Positions 36,503 to 48,406 are shown, numbered from the stretch's first letter. The stretch is DNA of 64,000 nt from Bemisia tabaci (GCF_918797505.1 NC_092794.1:70841345-70905344); one strand, 5' to 3'. The notes: generated from the sequence alone by a model not told the origin. A program made the numbers and translations.

Positions 36503-36665
36503 CTGTAAATAAGCACGAGAGGCACATTTAAGAGGTTGTTCATTTTGTATCTAAAAATATTTTTCAATTAAATGAAATTTCGGCACGTTACTGCAGAAAC
36601 CCGAATAATGGAGTATCTTTTCATCAAAAGAAAGTTGCTTTTCACCATTTCCTAGAAGTCCAAAT

Positions 36666-37213
36666 GGATCACTAGACAAGGTACGAATTTGAGCATTCTG
36701 ATACATGATTCTTAACCAGAATTTCACGTAAAACACGATTCGTGAAACGAATATTACTGAAACAAACTCCTAACGAAGATAATAACGTTTTTATTTCACA
36801 TTGATTAGGGAGAATTTGAACTGCCGGCTCATAAGAAACTCAAACCTCTACGTGAGTCAAATCGCGCACTACAACGGTTTCAGCAAGCTTGTCGATCGAG
36901 CAATGTTCATTTCCCACCATGTGCTGTTCAAACCATAAGCAATCTGCTATAGCTGAGCCGAAGCGTCAGGATTGAGGTTGCCAGATTTTTATATCGCAGA
37001 TACTGTCATGATAACGTTCAGCGCGCGATGTAAATCACGTAGAGCATTGAGTTTTTACGAGCGGGTGGTCTGAATTCACGCATCAAGACTCATTAAATAT
37101 CTTCGTAAGGAGTTAATATCGGTGATTTTCGTTGTGCGCACCGTATTTTACATGAAATTTTGATGAAGAATCATGAATGAGAGGGCTGAAATGCGCACCT
37201 TGTCTAGTGGTCC
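36666..37213. mobile_element. 548-bp TIR element in E74A intron 4
   Basis: Ends GGATCACTAGACAAGGT and ACCTTGTCTAGTGGTCC. The arms extend about 100 bp inward (shared ACATGATTCTT-like and AATTTCACGTAAAA-like stretches). Non-coding. Confidence 0.75.
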
Positions 37214-37386
37214 ATTCTGGATTTATCTTCTAAAAATGTGTCTTTGATAGTTGACCTACTTTCAGTAGGATAATATGAAACATTCCAACTATAGACATTG
37301 TTTTGAGTCGTTATTTTTCAAAGAGAATAAGCAAACAAATCTATGAAATATATTTTTGAAGTTACAATGCACTCCTTTGATTCCTC

Positions 37387-37516
37387 AATTGAACGTATTT
37401 CTGCCAAACGGAACTATGTGCATTATGACATGAGCCCTGAGCCCCATAAGAATATTTACATAACAGGGCTCACGTCATAATGCATATAGTTCCGTTTGAC
37501 AGAAATGCGTCCAATT
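37387..37516. mobile_element. Family A palindromic MITE in E74A intron 4
   Basis: 130 bp; AATTGAACGTATTTCTGCC at the left, GACAGAAATGCGTCCAATT at the right, with AATT at both tips. Confidence 0.9.
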
Positions 37517-38020
37517 ATATGACCCATAATCAATATCATTGAACAACGCTCCAATTCGTGTTCAGATATGACTCGATCAATCGACGAATTTGTCACATTG
37601 TTTTGAAGAGGGTCATCTTATTCCATAATTTGCTCTTTCAATAGGCGAATTTTCACGACTGAATGCGGTCGAGTTTTCTGACCTACTGCTAATCTCCACT
37701 ACAACCAAACGATAATTGCTGTGGATGTGGTGCGCCTACAGCATTTGATTATCACTCTGACAGCAATGATGACCACATCAAAAATTCCCGACCCACTTCC
37801 TGAGGTGGTTCCAAAAGTAGGTGGATGCTAACGTTGGCCAAAATTCATCAAGCAACTGACTTTTGTTCTTGACTTCAGTAGAGTGTTTTTCTCCTTTGGT
37901 TCGCAACCCTGCCGATCTAGTTAAAAAAGTCGACCAAATCCACACGCGAAAATTCGCCTCATGTCATCATGTTGCTTTTGAGTGGGAATAATCGTGATGC
38001 AACAGAGTGAACTGTTTTTC

Positions 38021-38182
38021 AGTGGTGTGGCGTGCTTTGTAATGTATCGATTCATCGGCCATTTAAACATATGGAAAAAGATCGATAAATGGGGTGTTCG
38101 CAAGGAACACCGTAACAATCGATTCTTTACCACAGCTTCAAATGGAGAAATATCGATAATCGATCATTGGCACTTCGCCACT
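38021..38182. mobile_element. Family B fold-back MITE, copy 1 (intron 4)
   Basis: 162 bp, ends AGTGGTGTGGCGTGCTTTG and GCACTTCGCCACT. It is the most diverged copy. The flanks CTGTTTTTC and CTGTCTTTG are an imperfect 9-bp duplication. Confidence 0.75.
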
Positions 38183-39016
38183 GCTGTCTTTGATTTTGCA
38201 TTATCAATGTCCATTAGCACATTATGTCTAACGGTATTTAAAGGTATACCTACTGAGAAATTTCGTCTTGCAATCAGATAAACATATTTGTTTATAATAT
38301 TTCAAAAACTAATTATCCTACTGTATTTGAAACTTATACAGAGGAAAGAAGGATACCAGTTAATTATGAGACATTTGAGGAACCTAACTTACACAAGAGT
38401 TGGTATTTTAATGTACAAAGTCCACATCTGACATTGAATATTATTTGATTCACTTTAACCTGTGCCATTTCTGGGAATAATAAAAATGTATAATCTGTAG
38501 CAGTTAGCATTACGGTACATTCAATCTTCAGCACATAATGTAAATCAAGAATTGTTAAGACCAGTTTTTTGCATTGAAACTCATTCGATTTTGTTTAGGT
38601 CAGAGAGTTTAAATTTCCTTCAAGTGGCTTGATAGGCAACAATACATACGCGTGTGCGTTTCATCTACCTCTTGCGGCGGTCTCTGATGATCGCGAGCAA
38701 CTTTCATTGAGCATTCATTGGAGTTTTCAGTGGTCTTTCTTTGGCCTGACTGGTTGCACATGAGGAGAATAGAATATAGTATATTCTATAATCTACTCCT
38801 AGAGTATAGAAACAAAACTCCTCATAAGTTAATACTTTAGCCGAGCGCTTTGCAGTGCTTGACAAATTAATGAAATCTCATTTATATGTGATTTCCTCAA
38901 ATTTTCGCAAAATAGGAAAAGGAAAGAGATGAACTCCTTCAATTTTCTACTTCAGACTTTCCTAATATATATTCTGGTTTCCATGTTTCCTCCGGCTCAC
39001 GATTCGACATACGTAC

Positions 39017-39146
39017 CTGCTAATAGTGGATTTGCTGCTGCTATGTTAAACTTTCGACTTGATACGGAATTTCGTTGCAGCTCTTGCAGGTAGGCTGAAA
39101 CTTGATTTTTGTTGTTTGAGCTAACGACACTGTTGTTATTTTCTTC
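39017..39146 (-). CDS. Eip74EF: E74A-like gene, coding exon 4
   Basis: A 130-nt exon, acceptor TTTTGCAG|GAAG and donor GCAG|GTACGT; it enters in phase 0 and leaves in phase 1. It encodes about residues 144-186, beginning EENNNSVVSSNNKNQ and ending SSRKFNIAAANPLLAG. Two landmarks recall Drosophila E74A: the acidic/asparagine EENNN motif and the AAANPLL segment, which is followed by EKL in both proteins (here EKL comes from exon 5). Intron 3 (39147-40670) separates it from exon 3. These matches are from memory of the family and are the strongest support outside the start exon. Confidence 0.85.
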
Positions 39147-39399
39147 CTGCAAAAGGTCAAAACACACGACTTGTGACAAAAGCAATATTTAAATTCGACA
39201 GTCTTCTATTTTGACAGGCGACATTTAAATTTTAAAGATTCAAACGACATCCTTAAATTATCGGATTTAGGTGATTGGTAAGCACCAAACTCCTTGTTAG
39301 GTAAAATAAAGTGTACATACGAAATGTACCCCGAAAGTATCAGCGCTGATGCCATAACTTGAAACGAATGAGAATGCAGTCATGACGAGTTGAAGCTGT

Positions 39400-39560
39400 G
39401 CTATTCTCTCGGGAGAGAAAACCATTCCCTCGACAAAAAAAAGTATTTTTTCAAGAGAGAAAACTACTCTCTCGGGGGGACAACTATTCTCTCCGAAGAA
39501 AAAACTTTTTTCTCGGAAGACAAAACTATTCCCTTCGAGGAAGAAACTTTTATCCCTCAA
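39400..39560 (+). repeat. Imperfect tandem repeat in E74A intron 3
   Basis: Five or so diverged units of about 30 bp with the theme CTCTCGGGAGAGAAAAC and CTATTCTCTC. Palindromic CTCTCGGGAGAG forms are included. Overlapping plus and minus frames here are repeat artefacts. Confidence 0.6.
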
Positions 39561-39679
39561 ACTCTCAATGTTTTTCGTCACTTGGAATGTATTTCTTGAT
39601 TCACTCATTCTATTTGGACTGCATTAATGCTTTTAGAAACTGCAACATCTGACTCATGCATAAAACACCTATCTTCCAT

Positions 39680-39752
39680 CGAAACTAATAGCACGTATGT
39701 TGTTTCTAAAATAAGCCAGAAATTGTAGTTTCTGATTGGAAAATTTAGTCCA
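39680..39752 (-). mobile_element. Family Y fragment
   Basis: ACTAATAGCACGTATGTTGT and GCCAGAAATTGTAGTTTCTG match the right half of the intact Y element at 52426-52570. Left half missing. Confidence 0.6.
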
Positions 39753-39804
39753 TTTATTTAGCGTCGTCTTCCTGATTTCTTCAAATGGTCAAAATATCGA
39801 TGGC

Positions 39805-40050
39805 GAAACTCCAAAACCACGTATCTTGATTTGCAACGTTGCAGACCTCTTGCCACACTCTATTATCGTAATGAAATATTACGCAACAATTGATTCTTTA
39901 AAACTTTCGTGACTTTCCTTCTGTATGCGAAGAAAATACTGCGAAAGCTTAATAGAATCATGTTGATTCACCTTCTATCAAAAACAATAAAGAGGCGCGG
40001 AGATTTTGAAACACCGCAAACAAGATACGTGGTTTGGGTGTTCCACCGCC
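39805..40050. mobile_element. Inverted-repeat element in E74A intron 3
   Basis: CCAAAACCACGTATCTTG near 39811 and CAAGATACGTGGTTTGGG near 40020 are inverse complements, with weaker matching further in. It directly abuts the family F element that starts at 40051. Confidence 0.7.
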
Positions 40051-40285
40051 GCACAGTGGATCGAGTAAATTAAAGCGATCGGACATATAATTTTTGACTA
40101 AAATTGCAAATTTTGATGTTTATTTCATCACTTTTTATATTTTCAGAGGTGCTTTTTTTAAGCAAATTTTACGAGGAAACGAATAAAACCCCTTTAAGAA
40201 CCTCAAAGTCTGTATGGACGGAGTTATGAGCGATTAAAATTTCCAAATTTTGTCTGACCTCTCCTATTGACTTGGTCCACTGTGC
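40051..40285 (-). mobile_element. Family F MITE, copy 4 (intron 3)
   Basis: 235 bp, ends GCACAGTGGATCGAG and GGTCCACTGTGC; the same orientation as the copy at 14523. Confidence 0.9.
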
Positions 40286-40329
40286 GTCAATATGGAGCTG
40301 AAATACCTCCCATAGTATTTAATTTACAA

Positions 40330-40548
40330 AATCAACTAAAAATGGGACTAAGACAGCAAAATAAAACATAGAATAAAAAAAAAATGGGACGTTTGACAAT
40401 ACAGCGGTGAGGTTCAGAATAAGTTTGTGTTCTTGTTAATTTGTCTTTTTGTATTTCCGGTTGAAAATACAGGTGTGAGAACTGCGAAACGTCCCGATTT
40501 TTATTTTATGTTTTATTTTGCGGCGTCAGTCCTATTTTAAGTTGAGTT
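40330..40548. mobile_element. 219-bp long-TIR MITE in E74A intron 3
   Basis: Arms of about 65 bp share CAAAATAAAACATA and GGGACGTTT with the inverse copy (AAACGTCCCG). Outer ends are near TCAACTAAAAATGGGACT and its inverse. Confidence 0.8.
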
Positions 40549-40670
40549 TGTATTATCGTTTCGGGCCGGTCAATTTGATTTTCAGTATTGAATATGCAAA
40601 GAAATTTGACGGCAGGAATCCAAAAATATTATTCTACTTTCTTTCCTTGTCTGACACATTGTGAACTTAC

Positions 40671-40811
40671 TTTAACATCATTACTAAAATCGAAAAAATT
40701 ATCAAGTTCTAGTTGTTTGAAGATATCCTCTTCAACTGGGTCCTCTTCCAGCTCAGGAACAAGGCCAGAGAGGTCCGTGCTGGATAGCTCGCCCAGGTTC
40801 CCTCCATTTTC
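40671..40811 (-). CDS. Eip74EF: E74A-like gene, coding exon 3
   Basis: 141 nt, exactly 47 codons, phase 0 at both ends (acceptor TTTTCCAG|GAAA, donor TTAAA|GTAAGT). It encodes about residues 97-143, ENGGNLGELSSTDLSGLVPE through ELEEDPVEEDIFKQLELD to NFFDFSNDVK. The segment is strongly acidic with regularly spaced bulky hydrophobics (DIFKQLELDNFFDF), the composition of a transcriptional activation domain; E74A has an acidic amino-terminal region in the same place. Function as an activation domain is inference. The shadow frame on the plus strand is not real. Confidence 0.85.
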
Positions 40812-41124
40812 CTGGAAAATTAAGAACAGAAACAAATGAGAATCACTCGACAATACTAAGGCTTTTCAAAATTACCATGAAAACAGGTTAGATTAATTTT
40901 TTCTGGTTCATACTGCCTATAGTAAAACTTATCTTGAGGTAATTGTTCTCCAGCTAGAAAGTTTATTTTCAATGCATTACGTGCAGTCGTGCAAACCTTT
41001 CCTGCGCGAGGGCAAAATATTTAAAATTGTTTTCCTCGAAACGATAATAATTTAAATTAGCATTTCTTTAAATATTGAGTGCACTCTTCTATCTTAAGGC
41101 TCAGAAAGATCATGAATAATTTTC

Positions 41125-41130
<6 letters not shown>

Positions 41131-41164
<34 letters not shown>
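41131..41164 (+). repeat. Poly-T tract, E74A intron 2
   Basis: About 34 T in a row. Intron 2 (40812-42597) otherwise holds no recognised element. Confidence 0.8.
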
Positions 41165-41169
<5 letters not shown>

Positions 41170-42597
41170 CCAAGGGTCCTAAAAATGAAACATGAAAGTC
41201 GATTTTGGGATTTTGCTTGTAAACAGTTGTGTTCAACTAATAGCTGACCAGTTTTAAGAATCATCAGCTTCATTGATTTCATTGATCAGCACCATTGAAT
41301 CATTTCCAATTTTTAGAAACAACGTATACTTTGTAACATTTTTTCCTTAAAAGAGGAACAAAGAAATCAACCCAGACTGAACAAGAATGCTTTACAATAT
41401 TTCAGCATAAACCTTTCAATTTTTTTCAAAGAAGTTCACAGAGTGCCATGTATTTATTATAGTAAGATTCAACCAAGTAGATTTTTTTCAAAGGCATCTT
41501 GAAATTTTGATCGAAACTTAATTTTTTTGCAAATTAATGACAACTAAGCTGTACATTGGCCGAGAGTGAAGAAGATTAAAATAAGAACCTATAGTAAATC
41601 AATTAACTTGAAAAAATCAATTCACCTAGATTCTATCCGTTACATGCATGCTCTTTGTTTCTCGAAATCCAAAACCTAGAATTTAGACCTGTTTGTGCGA
41701 CTTTTCTGGAAGACAAAATTCTCCCACATAGGTGTTTTTAGTGCATGCAATCATTCCACCGTTCAACCATTGACTACTGTGTTAATCTTAAAAGCATTTA
41801 TAATTGTTTTAGTTGTCATTTAGATGGCTGAATGAAGGACATCATGCAGCAGCTTGTGCAATTTAAGAGGCCGCTATTTACTCGCAAGCCGAAAGCTCAT
41901 CATATTAACGTTTTGCATTGTAGTCTAATGCCGGGAATTCCACCAACAGCAAACACCCCTCTAAGACGAAAACTGTAATGATAAAAAAGATGCGTTCAGT
42001 AGACGGGTTTTCTATTGAAGTAAACGGGAAAACCCGGAAGGAGAAGAAGGAGAGAAAAATGAAGAAAGAACCGGTAGATGTGCCTTGTGCCATGCTTATT
42101 AAACATGGTTTTCCCTCGAATTCGGAATTTTGAAAAAGCGTCGCAATTTTTTAATGTTTACTGAATTGTGCGGCCAGTCGTGGGGGAAAAAAGCAGCCGA
42201 AAAATGTGCGCATGTCTCAGTCTTCCGTCGTCTACTGATAATAACCAAAGGTGAAAAACTCTGACATGAAAGCACAACTGGTTTGTTTCAAGGTTTTGTT
42301 TTCAGTCACATGATGCTCATAATTTTTTCTTCACCAATTGTTTAGTTACTTTTGAATACATTACAAGGTGCTGAAGTAATTTCAATTGAGATTTCTTGTA
42401 ATTCATTGGATCTGCGCCAACGAGAAATCGTCAATCAAAACACAAAGTAATCTATCATTCCAAAAGAAATGCTCATTGGGGATGGTTAATATTCTACTTC
42501 TCAAGCGTGAACTTAACATTATCGGCAATTCCGCCCAAAAGACTTGGACTAGGGCAACGCGTCAAAGGCGGTCAGTTTTTATTTCGCATTTACTTAC

Positions 42598-42807
42598 TAG
42601 AAAGTTAATGGATTTTTGATAGGGCCAGAACTCGGCCAGAACTGCCTGTCTCGCTTCTTCCATAAGCTCCATCAATTGGGGACAGTTTTTAGTGGCCGAA
42701 AAGCACCCGAGTTGATTTATTGCGGCGAGTGCGTCGTTATAAGTTTCGATTTCATCTTGCCCATCCTCATCTGCCGTTGGCATTGTTGTATCAGGATCGG
42801 CCTTTGG
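42598..42807 (-). CDS. Eip74EF: E74A-like gene, coding exon 2
   Basis: 210 nt, exactly 70 codons, phase 0 at both ends. The acceptor is TTTTCCTCTCAAG|CC and the donor TTTCTA|GTAAGT. It encodes about residues 27-96, starting PKADPDTTMPTADEDGQDE, then ETYNDALAAINQLGCF, NCPQLMELMEEARQAV and EFWPYQKSINFL. The middle looks helical and well conserved in style, with amphipathic spacing, unlike the low-complexity exons around it. I do not know a named domain for it; it may be a protein-interaction helix specific to the A isoform. Exon 1 precedes it after a 2658-nt intron. Confidence 0.85.
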
Positions 42808-43977
42808 CTTGAGAGGAAAATCAAATAATGCATTTTACTGTTAATTTTCTCTCCATCAAACGAAAGTTTTTGACGGGCCAATTTGTAGAGCCCATATCGA
42901 TGACGTCATGATAACGTGCTATTTTTCTTTAAATTTTCATTTCATCGATCATTCCCTGTAGGAGTAAAGTCTACTAAAGTTTGAAATTATTACACTACAA
43001 AACGTCATCTACGGCTTTGGGCGTGTTTGAAATTTTGCAACCATCTTGGAGGACACGAACAAAAGAGCAAAAAAACTCTCATCATGATTTATTGATCTCC
43101 AGTTATTTTAAGAGGAGGGCTTTTAGGCTTTTAAAAGCCATTTCAATAATAATGGTCGTGAAATAATAAACACCATTTTTCTCTAGGAGAGCCTCGCCGT
43201 GCGTTCATTTTACGTCTACTTTCATTTTCATCAAGATCCTACTAAAAAATAAATAAAGAAAAAGAATAATCGTAGGTATATAAATTATAAACTCTGGCCA
43301 AAGTCTAGTCCTGGTAATATGTATCCACCGCAGTTATGAAGAATGAAATGAAAATTCGCAGTATAGCAAACAATAAAATTAAAACTTTTTCTCATTTATT
43401 TTTTAATAGATGTATACCTTAAATTAATATTAAATTAATGTTTATCTGTGTAGGGGTAAAGGATCGGTCGTCTGTTTCATCATTCAATAGGGAGCTCGTA
43501 TCTTTTTTTGTCGACCTTTTATACAAAAAGGAAAAACACGGATCCACCCCTGTTGTACAATGCACAAGTAGAGACTTACCAATTCCTGCTTTGTACTAAA
43601 CTATTACTAACCATTATGTTTAAATTAAGTTTTTATGGAGATACATTTTTCTTCCATTCCAACCTCTTTTATCTGCTTTGGATAATGAAAGCATTGTAGG
43701 CCTACCGAGTATATTGCATGGTTGCATGGTCACTGCTCTACAAATATATAATCAATTTTTCTTCCTTTTTTTTTTTACTTTTAAAGTATTTATCTTACAG
43801 ATTTTCCGTCTGAGAGAGGTTTGACTGTATTATAGAACCGAAATATACTTTTGAATAGCACGAGCTAGTTAAAATAAAAATGGCGATGTATGAGACTTAC
43901 GTAGGTACTCTATTGTTATCGTGTTATTTTCTATTATTATAATCATTGAGTCTTATATTATTTGATATATTATTTTC

Positions 43978-44050
43978 CGATAGCCAATCACCATTCAATG
44001 AGGTGTAAGAAGAAGACACACTGCTTCCACTGGACGGTGGTTGGCTATCG
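43978..44050. mobile_element. Short palindromic element, E74A intron 1
   Basis: 73 bp with CGATAGCCAATCACC at the left and GGTGGTTGGCTATCG at the right. The rest of intron 1 (42808-45465) has no recognised feature besides AT-rich DNA. Confidence 0.65.
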
Positions 44051-45465
44051 CCGTATTAACATCCTCGTCTGCCACAGTTTTTTACTATGTGTGACATTGT
44101 CGAACGTACAAAAAACTTAAATTGTTCTCAGAATGAAGTCAAATACCTCAGGGAAGGAATTGGAATACTGTAAAGCAATCATTCCAATTTTAAGGTATTG
44201 GAAAGATAATGTATAATAGTTTCGATGTAGCTACTGCCCCGTAACTTTTAAATAATTAAAAATGGGAGGAGAATCTGAGAAAATGCAAATTATAGTTAAG
44301 AACATACTGAATGAGACTGGTTGAACGGTGAATTTTTGCATCGGAGAAAAACAGAATTTGGAAGAGATAACAAATTGAAAATGTAAGCACATTTATACAA
44401 CGCTTGATTTTATAAATATAGATGTGTAGACGGGGAAATTTGAAAAAGCAGCTTACCTTTCATTGTATCAAAATTTGAAGAAAAAAAGAAAGAAAATTTA
44501 TATTTACAAATTTTACAGGTAAAGATTCAGTAGATCATACAATACAACAAATTTTATTAGAGCAACGGAATCTTCTGATAAAATAATACGTGGCCAAATA
44601 AATGTTATAAAAGATTTTTATTGATTATTGTACCACTTAAAAGTAACTCTCATTGCAAAATGCATTTAACAAATTTATAAAAAGGACGAAAACCCGTATG
44701 GATTGTTGTAGAATTAAACCACATTACTTTCTGTCAAACGCTTTTTGTGCACCGTCAAAACGCCTTCAACTTAATGCGATGCGATTTGCAGTACACAACG
44801 TAAAACTCCTTCAATTTCATTCGATACGATTTACGATACTTCATCCTTACTTTCCGCACAAAGCATGATCGCAGTCGTGGGCATCCTGGTGTACTAAAAT
44901 ATTTGGGACTTCTAAAATATTTCAGCTTGCATCGAAGCTTAAAAATTAGAGAGTTAAAATATTTTCGGTTTATTCTCACGCTCGTGCAAGAAAAATGCAG
45001 AATAGAGGAAAACTGAGAGAAAGGTAAACATTATCCGATTGTCTGAAGCTTGTATGATCAGAGGTGAAAAAGATGAATGGTTTTTTCCGGATCACGAGAA
45101 AAAGGCCTTGCAAAATTTGAGACAGACTTTCCTGATGTGAAACCTATCTGTAATTGAAATTGAAAAAAAGAAAGAAGCCTTAGCTCTTTACAGGTAGATT
45201 GAGTATTTATCGGCTAGATATGGAAAATTCTCCTTGGTAGCTTCTATTCTGCATTCTTAAGAGCATGTGATAAAAATCGCTCCACCATTAAAAATAATAA
45301 AAAAAAAATAATCAATATTTGATTCCATGAATTCGTCAGAAAATTCATTTTAGTATCAAAAGAAAGGAGCTTTACGCGAGTGAGGAAGGGATATGTATCA
45401 TGAATGGATAGGAAGCTAGTAACTAATTAACTAATTAATCCACGCATGAGACAGTGATGACTCAC

Positions 45466-45543
45466 CAGACAAACGGAGAGGTCGACCATTTTCTCATCAT
45501 TGTCAGCACACCACAGGAGGTCATCTTCAATCGCAAAGGGCAT
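45466..45543 (-). CDS. Eip74EF: E74A-like gene, start exon (coding exon 1)
   Basis: Eip74EF encodes an ecdysone-induced ETS-domain transcription factor that acts in the nucleus during moulting and metamorphosis. The 78-nt coding part gives 26 residues from ATG at 45543, MPFAIEDDLLWCADNDEK then MVDLSVCL, ending at donor CTG|GTGAGT in phase 0. Drosophila E74A starts MPFIDDALLWCPDNDG by my recollection; the shared MPF, LLWC and DND pattern identifies the A isoform rather than the B isoform, which has a different first exon. The five exons chain in frame (0,0,0,1,1) without a stop, giving about 226 residues. The ETS domain was not found downstream in the window. Regulation by ecdysone is family knowledge, not visible here. 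Confidence 0.88.
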
Positions 45544-45612
45544 CGCAGAGTTTGACCCCGGGGGGCCTGGCTTCAAGAATGCCAGCGTCACACTCTAACT
45601 TTTCGTAAAGTT
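45544..45612 (-). other. Eip74EF: E74A-like 5' untranslated part of start exon
   Basis: A polypyrimidine tract and acceptor (TTTGTTTTCAG|AA) lie 69 nt before the ATG. So the start exon is probably internal, with one or more non-coding exons further right. E74A has a long 5' leader in Drosophila. The promoter was not located. Confidence 0.6.
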
Positions 45613-45772
45613 CTGAAAACAAACGGATATAAAATCGATGAGCTCATCGTTGGCAACGGACACGTGATTTTGCATAGTAAACAGTAGTCATTGGATTTCA
45701 ATTTTCGCAGACAGGTAATGTTCATCCTGCTGTTGTAGTCTACAGTGCCGCAGCGAGGGTGGTGGTGGGGTC

Positions 45773-45939
45773 AGTGGCGTGGCGTGCTTTATGCGATATA
45801 TCGATTGTTATGCCATTTAAACCTATGGTAAAGAATCGATTATTAAGGTGTTCGCTGCGGACACCCTGTTTATCGATCCTTCTCCATAGGTTTAAATGGC
45901 ATAACAATCGATATATCGCAGAAAGCACGCCACGCCACT
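45773..45939. mobile_element. Family B fold-back MITE, copy 2
   Basis: 167-bp near-perfect hairpin: AGTGGCGTGGCGTGCTTT and its inverse, with ATATATCGATTGTTATGCC and TAAACCTATGG in both arms. It is flanked by GGTGGTGGGGT on both sides (11 bp, in simple sequence). It lies about 160 bp upstream of the E74A start exon. Confidence 0.92.
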
Positions 45940-47284
45940 GGTGGTGGGGTGTCTAAGGGTCTAGACTCCGTGACTGGAAAATTTCCCCGCAGAATACGTC
46001 ATTCTTTCGTAATTTTTCCCCTTCGATCCTTCTTTCCCCGAAAAATCAGTAACCAATGAAACAGTAAGTAACATCTGTCTGGTGTATTATTATATAAGGG
46101 CAACACTACTCTATGTAGTTGTAGGGTAATAATAAATATCCTCACTTACTTGAAGAAAATTTCATTGAAGACAACCTCAATTAAAAAGTGGATCGCATCT
46201 GCAAAATGTTATACGTGTTGTTAATTGAGCCGTAATTATTATTTTTCTCGTTGTTCATACTGATCATGCCATGACTGCAGTTTCAGTCTCAAGGATTTTC
46301 CAGCTAGGAAGAAAATTCAAAACTGTTTACGCATAGCAGAAAGAAGGGGATTTTCGCCTACGAAAGCCAAATCATGGATATCGTCACATCAAAGCTCAAT
46401 AAAAATTGGAAACTGATTTTTTTTCTATGATTATCTTTTAATTCAGTCGAAAGCCTGACATTTTGTTTTTCTCTGAACACATCATAGGTAATTGCTAAAA
46501 ACTACGGTATATCGAAGATACTGAAGCTCTCAACTTTTATAACAATCAGCAAACATCTCAAACGATCGACAAAATCGAGTATGGCATCAATGCAAGCCAG
46601 GAATTAGGCTTTCTGCTTGAACTTGACCCATAAACATAAAACCGGCTGGGGAGGCAGATGGAGAGGGAGAGGGGGATAATTTGAATCACACCCGAATTGG
46701 AAAAGTGCAGCGTTAATTAACAATAATGTCCACTAACTGCAATTTTAACGCTCTGCTACGTAATCCGGAAAGCCAAGCGTGCTGACTGCATGCTTTCAAT
46801 GCACTCAAAATAGACGTTAAAACAAATAAAACGGTGCGAGATTGAAGCGCTGCTGCCAAAGCTCAAATAAAAATGTCGGTGTATTTTTTGTGCAGTTTTT
46901 CCGATCACAATTTCCTTGCGGAGGTGCAGGAAATTTGCTTACTTTGTTATTTTATTTGCTGGGATGAATTTGAATTGATACCAATGGATCATTTTCGATA
47001 GTAGTTCGATGTATCGTTTGGTTCAAAACAATAGTACGTACCATAAAACAAAAATTTTTGGATTTAAATTGGAAAAGCTGAAAATGAAAATATTCCGAAA
47101 AATTTCACTTTTGATTGATATTTGGTACTCGAAAGAACAAAAAATCAATTACCTAAGACACGTTCTCTCAGATTACTCAGTTGACTTTTGAGACCATGTT
47201 CACATGTTGAACCAATCTATATCGATACAATCTCACCTGTTTGATTTATTGAATACGATCTATAAAAAAGTATCAAGAATCATT
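45940..47284. other. Intergenic or upstream intron, nothing recognised
   Basis: AT-rich DNA between the E74A start exon and the K/A elements. It may hold the non-coding first exon and promoter of E74A, but no signal could be fixed. Confidence 0.4.
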
Positions 47285-47503
47285 CACTGAAAAAAAAGTA
47301 TGGTAATATCTACTATAAGTCACCTTGGTTGTTTATACAGTGATCTTATTTAGTGAAGACAACTAGAATTATAGTAGTACTCACTAGAACTCGGTCAATT
47401 CCAACGATAATATGGTAAATGCTACCATAAAGTCTAGTGTTTACTACCATACTCGGATCTCTGTGTCAGAGTATGGTAAAATATACCATATATTATTTCA
47501 GTG
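47285..47503 (+). mobile_element. Family K MITE, copy 1
   Basis: 219 bp starting CACTGAAAAAAAAGTATGG and ending TTATTTCAGTG. The interior repeats ATGGTAAATRCTACCATA-like palindromes. The second copy at 48407 is inverted. Confidence 0.8.
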
Positions 47504-47845
47504 TTACCCTGTCAAAAGGTATCACCCGCGGATGTTGGGAGTGCAACACAACTGGCAATAAATTATCATTTCTGATGACAGATTTTGCAGCAATGAGCTT
47601 TATTTTTGAGACCTTCTGCGCTTATCAACAAGTCCAAAATTACTCGACTTCGAGCACTCAAACATTTTTGCGAGGTGGCAATACTTCCATCATCCCCGGT
47701 TTTTTTCCATAGAAGTATGCAGAATATAGGGATTTGTCATGAAGATCTGACAACATGGACGCTCTGTTTGATTGAGTTGCTATGTTTGATCGGCAAAGCG
47801 GAGGGGGAGGAGATAGAGTGAAAAATCATGCATCTTGAGAGTATC

Positions 47846-47975
47846 AATCGGACGTATTTCTGTCAAACGGAACTATATGCATTAAGACATGAGCCCCAGG
47901 ACCCATAAAAATATATGCATAACAGGGCTCACGTAATGATGCACATAGTTCCGTTTGGCAGAAATGCGTCCAATT
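47846..47975. mobile_element. Family A palindromic MITE
   Basis: 130 bp; AATCGGACGTATTTCTGTC at the left and GCAGAAATGCGTCCAATT at the right; arms nearly identical to the copy at 37387. Confidence 0.9.
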
Positions 47976-48406
47976 TTCAATAAAAATAAACAATCTACGA
48001 GAGACGATATACCTCAGTTTTATCTCCGAGTGCCAATTACTATCAAGGATGCGACCTAGAAGAAATGACGAGCCCAGTTCTTTTCATTTTTTCAAAATCA
48101 AGTCGAAGACGATTACGTGTCGGGTTATTTGCGCGCTGTCGGAAGTAGGTAATACTTGGATGCGCAGTCGGATCTGAGTGTTTGCGGCACGAAAGGAATT
48201 TTTTTTGCAAGGTTGAAGATTGAAATGAAGCCGAGGAGGGGAGCTAATAAAGATAGAATGCTCAGAGAATAAACTATTATCTCCTCTCATTATCAACCAT
48301 TTCTTTTAAAGTTTCTAGTTTAACTCAACGTATACTTGAACTAAAATTAAGAAACAAGCACAAGTGGACGTGTTTCTACCAAACGGAACCGGCGGCAAGT
48401 GGGAAA

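Noticed and set aside
36328..36531. Plus-strand frame with a leucine run over E74A exon 5
   Set aside because: Antisense shadow; the leucine run is the complement of the serine codon repeat.
40588..40839. Plus-strand frame over E74A exon 3
   Set aside because: Antisense shadow of the real minus-strand exon, which has conserved sequence and splice sites.
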